From positions 434,001 through 498,000 of the forward strand of contig BQMF02000195.1 in assembly GCA_027922465.2 (NCBI GenBank): DNA of 64,000 nt, given 5' to 3'. Positions 1 through 13,100 of the stretch are shown here, piece after piece (within the stretch, counting starts at the first letter, position 1; the number at the start of each line of letters is the position of its first letter). The DNA is from Turritopsis dohrnii (lineage: Eukaryota > Cnidaria > Hydrozoa > Anthoathecata > Oceaniidae). The notes under the pieces were generated by a model. It made no database searches and had not been told where the DNA came from. It saw only the letters and a list, made by a program, of their open reading frames with translations. Both the position numbers and the translations under genes were made by a program.

Positions 1-207
1 CTTTTATGCAGAACTAACTCGATAGAATATACTGAACCTTTCCTATGACAATCCTCTAGTTTCTAAAAAGCACTTACTCTTTGACAATCTCAAAAACCTC
101 GATTTGTACCACGAAGCCCTGAATCTCTTCGCAAACTTTTGCTTTTTGGTGACAAATCTTTCAGATCACAAATCAAGATATTCTTGCCTAATTTATTAAG
201 AGATCCT

Positions 208-370
208 ACTTCTGGCGATGTCACCTACTTCTGGTGATGTCACCTACTTCTGGCGATGTCACCTACTTCTGGTGATATCACCTACTTCTGGCGATGTCAC
301 CTACTTCTGGTGATGTCACCTATTTCTGGTGATGTCACCTACTTCTGGTGATGTCACCTTCTGGTGATGT
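208..370. repeat. 19-bp minisatellite
   Basis: About 8.5 tandem copies of a 19-bp unit of the form acttctggYgatgtcacct. The variable base alternates C, T, C, T, C, T over the first six copies and then stays T, so the older part of the array is really a 38-bp dimer. The last copy is shortened. No coding meaning is apparent. Confidence 0.9.
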
Positions 371-1195
371 AAAAAATCGTGAGGTATTTGAGTTTGAAAG
401 GGCCAAAAACGTCGGAAAACGCTGAGTCAGCAAATTTTCAAACTCGAATATCTTACGATCTAGCCATGGAAACCTTATAAATTATACCTCTAATCGATAG
501 TACTCTTCTAGACGCGTTTGATTAAGGTGGTTTTTTTCACTCAAAGTTTTCTAACGTCAGCATAAAATATTGCATTTTTAAAGACGTATCGTCCAATTCT
601 GGGGACTAAGTCGACCAAATTAGACAAATGACCCCATTTTGGAGATCTACTCTTCAAGCCCTATCTGATGGTACAATCAGTTTTGGCTTATAAGAGCTTC
701 GAAAATCGATTTTCTAAGGGCAATGACCCTACCCAAGTCAAAACCCTATAAAACATTTTCCCCAGGTTTGCCAGCTTGGCAAAAAACGGCTTTGAAGTCC
801 CAAGGGACCATATAATGAGAAAATGAAATAAAAATCCATATATACTAATTGTATGGGTGACCAAAGACCGCCACCGGACTAAATGTAAAAGTCGAAAAAA
901 TTGTTATCATTTATAAACAAAGAAAAACCTGTCAACTTAGCAAATCCAAACATTTTCCTTGAGAAGCTCTGACTCGCAAAAAAAAAATCCCTTTAAGGTA
1001 GATTATTTACACCCACTTTATTTAAGAATAAAAGAAAATAATAATTTTATACAAATAAATAAAAATATTTTAACCAATAAGAACAATTGAAGTGACAATA
1101 CTTTCTGTTTGAAAGATTTCCGTGGAATATATCATTGTTGTAATACGAAGGGTTAGCGCTACAAATAAGTTTGTCCGTGGTGGAAATTCTACAAA
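371..1195. other. Upstream non-coding stretch
   Basis: AT-rich sequence between the minisatellite and the Patched-domain gene. No open frame or recognisable repeat was seen. It should hold the promoter and 5' UTR of the downstream gene, but no convincing TATA box or initiator could be chosen. Confidence 0.4.
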
Positions 1196-4100
1196 ATGAC
1201 AAATAACATCATGACTGTGAGTTCCTCAACTAATAAAGAAAAAATTGGATGTGGCCATAGAATTACCAACGAGATCAATGCTACATTAGAGAAAGCATTT
1301 GAAAGGTAGGGTTGTTTGTATCTAGTGGTAATCTCGTCATTCATTGGTCATCTACTGGTCATTATCATAAGGCTTTATACTGATGTGAGAACCTGACTTA
1401 ATTTACCAGACTTGGTTTCGTTGTGGCCACACATCCATGGAAAACAATTTTTATCTGTTTGTTGATATCAAGTATCTGCATGACTGGTGTATTAGAATAC
1501 AAAGTCGAAAATCGTGGCGAGAAAAATTGGGTATCGCAATCTTCAGATTCACTCAAACACAAAGAATGGGTAGACAATCATTTTCCGTCAGACTTTCGCA
1601 TGGCAACAGCTATGATTGAATCAAAACTGGGAAACATTTTGACATCATCTGGGCTTCTGTCAGTGAGTTAGGATGTCCATTTGAACACGAGTCTCGTGTT
1701 TTAAAGTTAAATTCAAGTGCAAATTGTTTCTTAGATTTACGACATAGATGAACGTGTGCGGCTTGTTGCCAATGAAACCAAAGATATAAAATGGGAAGAT
1801 ATTTGTTATAGGTGCGGGTATAAATTTTCAAAAGAGGTTTTATCTTCTGTTGCCATTTCCTTTCGGCCCTGTGTCTCATCCCTCCAAATGATTTGTTACT
1901 GTTTTCTCACAATGTAGGTCAGCAAACATATGCAATCCAATATCGATACTTGAATTATGGAGTTACAATCTCTCTGAAATATCAAAATTAACAAACTGGG
2001 ATATCTTGGATATGATAAACAAACCTAATTTGATCAGGTTGGAGATAAGTTTCTATAAAGATTTCCAAATGTAAAGATTTCCTAATAAGGAAAAATGTAA
2101 CTTTTATTGATTCGTCGATTTAAAGTTACTTTTTGTATTATAGTCCAATAACGAAAAAACCCTTCAAACCAGAGCTAGTGATCGGTGGACCAATCGTAAG
2201 AAACAGTGCTGGAAAAATTGCCAAGGCTGCTGTGGCAAAAATTAGTTTCAAAATAAAGAAACAAGACGTGTTCTCAGCGAGTAAAGGGAGAATGGTAGGT
2301 TGTAAATTATTATGACAAGTTCATTGCTTCTATTTTGCAAATTAGCTTCTAGCTTATAGAGGAAATGTCAAAACATGTATATTAAAAAGTCTTTATGGTT
2401 ATGGATTTGCATACCGACTGGTAGACTTGTGTTCGCTTTCTGTACTGGAGATCGCGAGTTCAATCGCGGAATCACTCCTCTCTGTTTAGCACTCAGTAAG
2501 AAAATAGGAATGATGTATAGGGTGGTTGTCTTGTTGATAGGTTCCTGTCATTACAGCTTCCGTAGCCCAAATTGAGCTTTAAAGACCTCTAAGACCTCCT
2601 TCGCAGGACCCTCATTGATAACAGTACCTTAAGAAGGAGCTGAAGAAGCTATCCTGCGTAAATAATCGTAAATAAGTAAATAAACAAACAAATAAATAAA
2701 TAGTCCTTCATTCAGTTTCTTTTTGGTAATGGACTTGATCATTATATTTTTATTCTTATTTAACTGGTGTCAGTTGGGGTACCATACTCGTGTATTTCTG
2801 TAAACAGCTAAACATTTTTATAGGTTGATGAAAAAGGTGATGATTGGGAAAAGCGTTTTGAAGAAGAAGTTGCAAAGGGAATATCAAATTATACTTTATA
2901 CTATTTCACATCCTGGGGGTATGGTAACTGTATATACCGCGTATTTTTCATCAGATATTCTGATTTTTTTTATCCACATGTAACCTATTTTCAGCCGAGC
3001 CAAAGCTTCTACGGATGCCAGTCAAGGTGATCTGCAATTCTTTGTTGTTGGGTATGTTCTTGTCATAGTTTATTTGTCGCTCATGCTGGGAGGTTTCTCA
3101 AGAATCAACCATAAGGTATGTTTGTAAGTATACATTGTTCTGGTAAAAATAAAACAGAAGAGGTTGTTATATAGGAAGGAAGAGCTTTAAGGAAAATGAC
3201 ATCTGCCTTTTCCAGGTAGAGATGTAGTTATTAAACAATTTCATAAAAAACGAAAATCATTATGTAAGGAAACAAATAAGGAATTATATCAGTTTGAAAT
3301 GTTGTAATGTACTTTGTTTACTGTACTTATATTTCGTAAGGTAAAGTTAAACTTACATAAACATCATTCTCTTCTTTAATATGGGGTTTTGGTTGGCTGT
3401 CCTACTGAATGTCCAAAACAAAATAAGGAATTTTCTGAGATTAATATTTTTGCCTCCAAAATGCACATAATGTACATAATGCTTTACCAGGCAGACAACA
3501 CGTTAATGTTGAACCATGATAAATGATGTTAAAAGCTCCGGAAATTGGTTGTTATTGATGCCATTTATGAAAAGCGATAGATTTCCAGATTTTCATTTTA
3601 GTAAGGAAAGATAATTTAAAGAGGTTTTTTTCTCTGAGGTCATTTGCTAGTAAGTGAAAGGGAAGGGAACTTTATGCTACCATATACTTTTTTTTGGATA
3701 TTTTTGTTCATGCAACTCAGTCATTAGTCAGTATAGTTCAATCATTTATACTGCTGTAAATATACACAGGAAACGGAAAGTTTGAGACCTCGCAGAACTT
3801 ATCTTAACCTATCTATTTTTGAAATTCAGTTTGAACAATGCCAATAAGATCTATGAAAGATGTTTTTTAAATAGTCATGAATCTTAGGTCTATATGGCTG
3901 CTGCTGGCATTATAGTGATTGGTTTATCTGTTGGTGTTGCTTATGGGTTGGGCTCAGCTTTTCAAATGAAGAAAACAGCTGTTCACGATGTGTTAGCTTT
4001 CTTACTGCTTGGTATGCAATACATTTGAAGATTTTTTGTTCCTAAAGAGTTAGTTAGGATTTCTACAAAAGCAAGAAATAAGTAAAGTTACACGTAGTCG

Positions 4101-7100
4101 ATCCTTTTTTCATCTTTTCAACTTAAATCATCTATAGAAAGATTTTATTTGATGATACCTAATGCAATTTCCCCAGAAAGTTTTGTAATGTGTCAATCAT
4201 AGTTTGGTAATGCTCCAGGAAAAGTAATGAATAAATTGTAAAAAAATTTTTTTATCATCATTAACATAAAGGAGATTTTAATGAGAGCAACAACACTAGA
4301 ATAGTAAGAAGCTTCAAACCACACAGAACCACTTCAAACCACACAGAACCACTTCAAACCACATAGAACCACTTCAAACCACTTCAAAATAGCATACCTT
4401 AACGCTCTACATGCTTTTTATTTACAAGTCTTCATAGAAAACTACAATCTTGGCTCCATGCATGAAACCCAAGAATTGTTACTCTGCAGAAAGAACGAAA
4501 TTATCGTAGATTCTATGCGCATCAAACAGGACACCTGCAAGATTGGGACAAATTCAAATAAATCTGACACTCAGTAAAGAGAACTATCGAATCTACAAAG
4601 AGAAACTTTGATTATTAAGCTCTTTCCTGAGAAGTTTGGAAAACAATCAAAAGATCTTGGCGCACAGTCATTAACATGAACCGTGATGTCTTGGATAATC
4701 ACGCGAATATCAACCTCCAAGAACACTAAAACAAAAAAGGTTGCAAAAGGTCCCTGATTCTCCTGAAGCTTTTTGTGTACAACCTGTATTAACTGCAGAC
4801 TTCAACTTAACAATTCAGCAAATACGTGATGATTGTTCAACAGAACATGACCAAATACCAGTGTAAGATATATATAAGCATGTTATCTCTTCGCTTACAT
4901 CAATTATCAGCAATTTATCGCAAAATTCACTTTTTCTGATACGTGGAAGATTAGTCGAATCTCGCTTATACCAAAGGTAGAAAATCCAAACTCTGCTACT
5001 GATTTTAGACTAATCTCAATTCTGTGGGCACTGTTATAGCATGCGTGAGATAACAAATCGTTAAGGATCTACAGTCAAATCTCGAACCTCAGTGATTCTA
5101 ACTCATTCTAATTCAAACGAATTTCATGCCCATCTCACCTATTATTTCTTTGCACTTTCTTTAAATCGAACTTTTTTTCGATACCTTGAGTGTTCGAATT
5201 CGAGAGAGTTTACTGTCATCAGTTAACAAGATGTGGCTTTCACCGTTTAATGTAGTCTCTGCTGATGACAAATTTAATTGGCATAATAAAAAGGCATTAT
5301 TATTATTATAATAGGAACCTAAGTTTACTCACTGTGTACCAGTAAACAAGTTTATTTACTGTGTAAACATGCCTAAAAAGCACAAAACCTTAAAAGCTAC
5401 ATGTCGCTTAAAGGTATCCTGAGCTCATAAAAATTGAACAATGAACGCTAATATCACTTTATATCGTTGTCAAGGAATTGTTTTAACAGATAAACAGGAA
5501 CATTCTGAAAAAAATTTTAATTCCACCGTAAAAATCACTTCACGTAATCAAAAAAATTTCTAAAATAATGCTCCCGTGGTACCAAAAAAGAACAAAAAAG
5601 GGAAAATAATCTTGAGCCACTTTTTAAATCATATAAAAACAAACACTTCTACAATTAACTTGCTAAAAAGTAAGCCCGATAAATTTATGATTGCAGTATT
5701 TGAGGCTTGAAATGTGATTATATTGTTTATGTGGTTATTAGCGGGATTCGGAAAAATCATGTTTCGTTTACACGAAATTATTTTTCTATAGATTTGTAGG
5801 GAATTGTATGCAACTTAGTAGAGTTGTTCGTGAATTTTTCCCTACAAAGTCATTAGAAACTTCACATCAACACTTGAAATAAGCGTGCAAAGTAATGATG
5901 TTTCTTTTGATACAACAAAAGGCTTTAAATCGAAGTACCGTTTTAGCAGAACAGTTTTTTAAAAATTCTCACGAGTAATTGATTTTTTTCGTGTAACAGG
6001 CTCGTCCCTAATACATAAAGTTCCAATACTCTCTTGATTCGTATTTATATTTCTTCTTTGCGATTTCTGAAAATGATTCCTCTCTGTAAGTAGATTTGTG
6101 GTCGTAGATGCTGTCGAAGATCTTGTTGTTGGCCTTGCAGGTTTTGTTTGAGGCTGATTTTTCTCCATGCATCTGGCTGTCTTTTTAAGTTTCTCTTTGC
6201 TGTATTTTGTAGACATCCAATTCAGTTTAGCAATTCCGACTCTTTCCGCTGCATTGATGATAACATCTTTTGTTGCCCATCTATCCCAAATTTCTGGCAA
6301 GGTGCCGTTAATCTTCTTATAAACGCCCAGGGCGTTTACCTAATTTTTCGAGTTAGAGGGGGCGTTAATTAGAGGGAGGTGTTTAAAAGAGGGGAGCGTT
6401 TATTTAAAAAAGTTAATTTTTTGTTTTTTCTGAAACCACGACTTTACAAAACATCAACGAAATTAAACGCCCCTCTCAGGGAGTGGGGCGTTAATTAGAG
6501 AGGGCGTTTATTAGAGGGGAGCGTTTATTATAATTTTTTGATTTTAAAAAAACATTTCATTCTTTCCCTGCGTTAATTAGAGGGGAGCGTTAAAAAGGAG
6601 GAGGACATTTATTAGAGGATTTGCGGTATTTATAAACCGTTCTTTGTTTATTTTTTGAAACGGCATAAAGATTTCAATTTTTTTCCTTTCATACTTTAGA
6701 TGTAGTTTTTTGTTCAGGCTTTGGCTTAGGAGTTGTGTTACTCCATTTTCTCGCAAAAATTTGAGTACTTTGAAATCAAAACTAGAACTGTGTCCGTCAG
6801 AACAAATAACTACTACAGTCCTGGGAGGATCGTTTCCTCAGTAAGATGCTTGTTGAACTTTTTGAGTCCGGCTAGAAGAATTCCCTTGCTACCTGAATTT
6901 TTGATGGTGGTTGAAACACACTGCGTGCCAAATTATTAGAGATTAATCGCAGCATGTTGAAATTTTGTTTTTAGGATAAAGAAACTTCATTTTTTATTAT
7001 AGATAATTTGTTTTTACCGTTGGAAAGAGGGTTTTTTAAGCTCTCCAAAGACATAAGTTGTTATTATAAAAAGTTTTATTTTAAAGAATATTAAGTATTT

Positions 7101-10100
7101 TTTGTTTCGATACGGTTGTTAATTTTGTAATGATCAATAAAACAGACTTTTAACGAGCAATTAACCTTTAGGGGCTGTTTATATGAGAGGCGGGACGGGA
7201 CGTTTGCCGGGACGGGACGAAAAACGGGATCCCGCCTCCATTGAAGTTTTTATAAAAAATCTATCTCGTGTTTATATGAAAAAAACTATCCCGGGACAAA
7301 AAACGTCCCGTCCCGGTTAGGCGAGATCTCGCTTTCTCAAACCGGGATCCCGCTTAAGCGGGACGTTTTTCATCATATAAACACACTGTCCCGGGACGTT
7401 TGAAAATTGACTGGTTCTTATATTCGGTTGGAGATTACAGATACAGAAGTTAGTTCGAAAGCAACCACAAGTAGAAACCATCTGCGATAATTCTTTTTTC
7501 TAAATTGTTCGATTGCCATTCTATAAGCTCTTGGGAGAAACCTTTTACAATACTAAATTGTAAAATTGCTGTCTCGTCCCGGCAAAACTACTTCTCATGT
7601 AAAGACGGGATAAAATCATCCCGTTTTTTGTCCCGTCCCGGTAAACGTCCCGTCCCGCCTCTCATATAAACAGCCCCTTAGTTAAAATAGCCGCTGTTGA
7701 TGGTGTTGTGCTAATTGTTGTCACGAAATTTTTTGAAAAGACACAAACTTTTTTTCTTAATCGACCATTGAAAATTTAATTACTATTTTCCAAGACATTT
7801 TCCTTATTTTTTCAAAAACTACTTGAAAATGTCTTTTCATCGATGTAAAAATTATTTTGAAATTCGGTATATTCATTTAAAAATACACTGTATTTCCCGA
7901 AAAGTTTTTCTATGAAGAAGGTCATATATTTAGAAAGAGCAAAACATTTTCTTTCTGTTAATATAAAAATTGAAAAAAAACAAGCACGAAAAACAAAAGA
8001 TATGCTTATTGAAAGTTAGGTGCCCACTTTCTGGTGGACACACTGTATGTATACTTAAACGTGCCAAATTATTATGCATCTCTCTTTTACTGCAGCCATG
8101 GGCAAGAAAGGAGACCTTACATCGGATGAAAAGAGCAAAATTGTTCAGATGCTTGGTAATGGATAAACTTCGAATGCCATTGCAAAAGATCTGGGTCATG
8201 ATCATCGTATAATGAAGAGATTTATCAACAACAGTCAGGATGGAAGAAAGAAGAGAGCAGAAAAGCCATTTCGAAAGCTTAGAGATTGAGACATGAATAG
8301 AATTAAGCGAGAAGTTGTGAGGAGACCATTGGCTACAAGTAAAGATATTTTTGCAGTGTTTTTCGGTGATATACCTCGTTCAACAAGGTGCAGAGCACTT
8401 AGACAAGAAGCCAAGGTGAAGAAGTCAAAGAAAAAACAACCACTTACCCAAAAGCATCGTGAAAAAAAGGTTGAATGGGCCAAAAGGTATATCAGTGTGT
8501 CCACCAGAAAGTGGGCGCCTTGTTTAAAACACAAATAACTTTTCGAATTTTCAACAATACAATGCGGTTTTCATACCGTTGGAAAGCGCATTTTTTAAGC
8601 TTTCCAAAAACATAAGTTGTTATTTATAAAAAGTTTTATTTTAAAGAATATTAAGTATTTTTTGTTTCGATACGGTTGTTAAGTTTGTAATGATCAATAA
8701 AACAGACTTTTAACGAGCAATTAACCTTTGGTTTCGTTGAAATAGCCGGTGTTGATGGTGTTGAAAATGGCTTTTCATTGATGTAAAAATTATTTTGAAA
8801 TTCAGTATATTCATTTAAAAAAAACAGCTTTAAATTTTCTTTTTCCAACATTATGAAACACACTGTATTTCCCGAAAAAGAGCAAAACATTTTCTGTTGG
8901 GCTGCTAATGTTTTGGGCTGCAATCATCAAGGACGAGTTAGTTGACCTATCTAGAGTTGAAATTGACATGGTTTTGTAGATGACCGTCCGATGTTATGGC
9001 CAGCTGTTTCCCCTGATTTGAACCCAATTGAAAATTTATGGTCAATCATAAAGAATGACTTATACAAGGAAGGAAAGCAGTATTGCTTATTAGATGAGCC
9101 TTGGAAAGAAGTAGTGGATGCAGCAAAACGTGTTGATAAAGACACCATAAAATTGACAAGTTCAGTCGATAAAAGACTCTGCAGTATAATTGAAAAAAAG
9201 TGGGGCTACATTGGGTATTAAGTGCTATTATGTAAATAATTGATATTTGGTTGATGCACAATTGTATTTTAGTTAATACTTAGTTGATAAATAGTGTAAA
9301 CAATGGTATCAGCGTACGTGTATTATTTTTCCTCCTTTTTGAGTATGATTGCATAATACTTTGGCACATCTGAATAGTAGGATTTGATGGCTTACCCCAT
9401 TATACATTGTATTGTGTTTTTAATGATAAGCATCGCTGTTCTATAGGTTAAGGCTTTTCTCATTCAAAATTTGAATGAAAAATGAATTCTATATTATGAT
9501 TTATACTAAAAAAGGTGAGTTACATAATAATTTGACACGCAGTGTACAAGGCTTTCTAAAATGTTTTTTTAAGTATTATGTATTGCCTTTTTGTAAGGAT
9601 TTTTTGTCAATGAAACTAAGCAGACTTTTTAAAAATTTATAATTTCAGCATTGTTTGAGCGAACAATTGAGTAGAAATCACCATGCAAAAACACTTTGCT
9701 GAGTCACCATTCAATCAAAAAGTAAAAGGTAGTTTCTAAGGCTTATTTGCAAAAAAAATGCCTTTTTCAAACCATTCATATTTTAACAAAAATACTTTTA
9801 TTTTCAAAAATATTTTTCCGGGAAGGAGACAAGTTAAGAATTTCATTGTAGTTTTCAGGGCTTGTTTACTGGTACATCTATCTACGGATTTGTTGATTTT
9901 ACAGAAATATTTAACCTAAGTTTGAAAGAATTGAACTGGCTACAACGAATATAGCGCACAAGTCCCTCTAAAACCTAACGGAAAAGCTATAATGTACATT
10001 TATGGGATCGACCAAAGTCATTAGGACAAAAAACAAATCAAAATTTCCAACATCACCAGTTCATTCCACCTTATTATCGGTCTGGCATTCAATGACATTC

Positions 10101-13100
10101 ACCTAACGTCAATCCGTGCAAGATTGTAAAACAATTCATAGACTACCTGCTGTACTACCTGGACCAAGCATTTGCAAAACTAACGCAACACTACAACAAA
10201 TATTAATGTTTCAACGCTCTTCATATGCACAAACACAAAATCTTTCGCATTTTGAGATGAAGAGCCATAGTTAGTATGGATATGCTCAAAATAAATTCCA
10301 TTATTAATGTTATTGTTATTATAAGCTAACACTTTTTCTATTTCCAAATGAAAAGGAGAAATTGATATTTTGTTGTTCTTTTGTACTTTATTATTGTTGG
10401 TACCCTTATTCCCTTTTGGATTTTATTTAATCAATGGATTTTCAGGTATTGTCTCGGTCTGTATAATATAGTAATTATTCCATCTGGTCTTTATTATTGA
10501 TGACATTCTAGGTATTGGCGTTGATGACGTGTTTGTTATCGTACAAAATTGGGACAACATTGGAGGTTCCATACAAGATGGAAGATCGATTCCTGAAAAA
10601 GTATCGTTAGGTCTTAAGCATGCGGTAAGTCGTTCTCTCGGTTCGTCAGATGTGTTTCAGTGAATTTCAACTTTCTGTAAGTTGAGAATTTTGTGATACA
10701 GCAATTTTTAAGGGAAAAGTTTATTGAGGCTTTTGTCTTGGAAAATTGATGTATAATAGTTAAGTTGTGTTTAAAATGTTGCTTCCAATTTAAAAAGAAA
10801 CATTGAAGCATAATATCTACATCATTGTGATATGTTTTCTTTTTTCAACGTTAAATTAGATAGAGTGAAATGATCATTTGCAACATATACACCTTATATA
10901 GTAATCGTGCTTTAAACGACATGGTATATTCTGATAAGGAGATTCCCAGTGGGCATAAAAAACCATCTAAGAAAAACTTTCAGCTTAAGGTTTATTTAAC
11001 ATGATAAATGGCGTTTGAAACAAGATTGCAGTCTGAGGTGTATGTGTTTTGAATTGCCTCTTGTCCTCAGGGTGTGTCTGTTCTTGTAACGTCTGTTACC
11101 AACTTGTTTGCTTTCATGATTGGTTCTACAACGGTATGTTTTTTTTACCTGTACTTCTTACTTTTTTCCTTAAAACGAAATTTTATATAACACTAATACC
11201 TCTACTTAATACCTCTAGATTTTGCCAGCTTTGCAATCATTTTGTATTTGGTGCGGAGTTGGTATTTTATCCGTGTTCCTACTCACCATCACGTTCTTCA
11301 CAGCATGTCTTTCAATTGACGCCCAACGGCAAGAAAAACGACGCGACGCGTGTTGTTGCTGCATTACTTTGGATGACAATTGGGAACCAATGCCTTGTTC
11401 CGAGAAAAGTTATTTACAAATATTTCTCCATAGCTATTACGCTCCCATCTTATTATCTGTTCCAGGAAAGGTATTGTTAACTTGCCCTTGTTACCAAACA
11501 GTGGTTTTTCTACAGTAGTGATTAAGCAACGAATAGTTTTAAGTCCTTGAGCTTTCGCCATGTTCGATTGGTTCTCTTTCCCACTTAACGCTATGTTTTA
11601 TTCCATTATGTAAGGTTTTTGTGTATTCAAATCTCTGTAGAGGTGCCTTTTTCACTGAATTACTCTATAGTTTGTGTGTTGGTATGATTCGCCATTAAAC
11701 GTAGATAAAACGTATTTAAAACGTACCAGAATGAAGACATGACATTGAAAGACAGGCCACAAGGGCCACATCGTTAGATCCTGTATAAAGCTAAAAATTC
11801 CTGCTTAGAGAAGTATAGACTACACCCATGCAACTTATAACATATAAAACCTCGTGCGTATGAGTTTTTTCTGTTTTTAGGTCATAGGTTTACTTACCGC
11901 TGTTGGCCTTCTCAGTGGAGGTGCTGTTGGTTTAGCGAAATTGGAACAAAACTTTGATTATGATTGGTTTTTACCTCCATCATCTGCTCCAAGACAGTAC
12001 ACCGATAAAGCTGATATAGTGCGTTGGTAGCATTCAAGTTATATGTGTTATATGTTAATGTCTTTTCTCTATCTGTCTCTTTGTATGTCAGACCAAATGA
12101 CTAAGGTTAAAATGTAAAGCAATTGCATTGAGTACTAATAGGACAGCAACAGTTTTGAGCAAGTATTTCATGAATAATGAATGTTTTTAAGAAAGTTTTG
12201 GGACAATGGCAACGGGGAAGAAATAATTTGAGGAAAAAGTTAGGGAAATTTTTTGGCATCATCTTTTTGAATGACGAATATCTCTACAGTGTTTGGCCAC
12301 AGGCAAAACATCGCATTTTAATTCTTTTTATGAGAATTTTAAGCTTTGCAAGATGGTCATGCTTTCTAGAAACTATTTAAAGTTTTATATTTTATGCGGG
12401 GTAGCAGCAGAAATGTGAGCGTTGTGGACTGTAGTAAATATAATAATATCCGACGTCTCCCTGTTTGATTGTCTGTTTATTCGTCATGCCATATGATGAA
12501 TAAAAATTGGTAGTTTAAGTTGTTCCACATTCTCTGAGAGTTTTTTGTTGGCGTTGAGGCTTGATAGTATGCAATTAGATGATCTTTTGTAAGGTGCTAG
12601 TTATTAAAAGCTTTTTCGAAAAGTCTGTTCTTCTTAAATTGTTCAACTCGGAATTTATTGAGGTTATTAGATGGTTTCTTACATTTCTGACTACAATTGA
12701 CCTAGTGTACCCTTGTTGACGTAACATATCCTTGTTGATGTAATATGATCATCTTTGATGTCCTAGTAAGATTTTTAGCTTGAAAAACACGACTTCCCAC
12801 ATCTAAATATCTCACAGCCTCAGACATATGTTTAAAAAATCAAATATAGTATTTTGCTGGTTGTTTTTTTACTTGAATTTCAGTTCTTTCCAAGCAGTGG
12901 TGTCCTATCAGGAACTTATACTGGTAAAATGGACTATTTCAGAGATTATGCAACCATGAATAAAATATACAACAAATTGAATACCGACAACTATGTAGCT
13001 ACCGGTAGTATAGAAAGTTGGTATCTCCAATATCATAAATGGTTGAATGTAACACACGTTAATGAAATTGATGTAACTGATGAATGCTTGAAAATAGTAA

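Larger units (their letters stand above)
8054..9544 (+). mobile_element. Decayed Tc1-like DNA transposon
   Basis: The two ends form inverted repeats of about 30 bp: the left has cgtgccaaattattatgcat and the right, reversed, has cgtgtcaaattattatgta, each preceded by TA. The element encloses a broken transposase and is itself interrupted by about 400 bp of other repeat DNA (8493-8890). Another tip of the same family (cactgcgtgccaaattatta) lies at 6918. Confidence 0.75.
4012..10511. other. Transposon-filled intron 8 of the Patched-domain gene
   Basis: This is the largest intron of the gene, bounded by a donor at 4012 and an acceptor ending at 10511. From left to right it holds a 20-bp tandem repeat, a CR1-like LINE relic, part of a repeat also found near 40.7 kb, a MITE-like stretch built on gcgttwattagagggg, a duplicated repeat split by a Harbinger-like MITE, and a decayed Tc1 element. 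9545-10511 is plain AT-rich sequence with no recognised feature. Confidence 0.8.

Noticed and set aside
5959..6300. 113-codon minus-strand open frame
   Set aside because: It overlaps an interspersed repeat and has no natural context as a host gene; possibly a transposon remnant, so mentioned only under the repeat.
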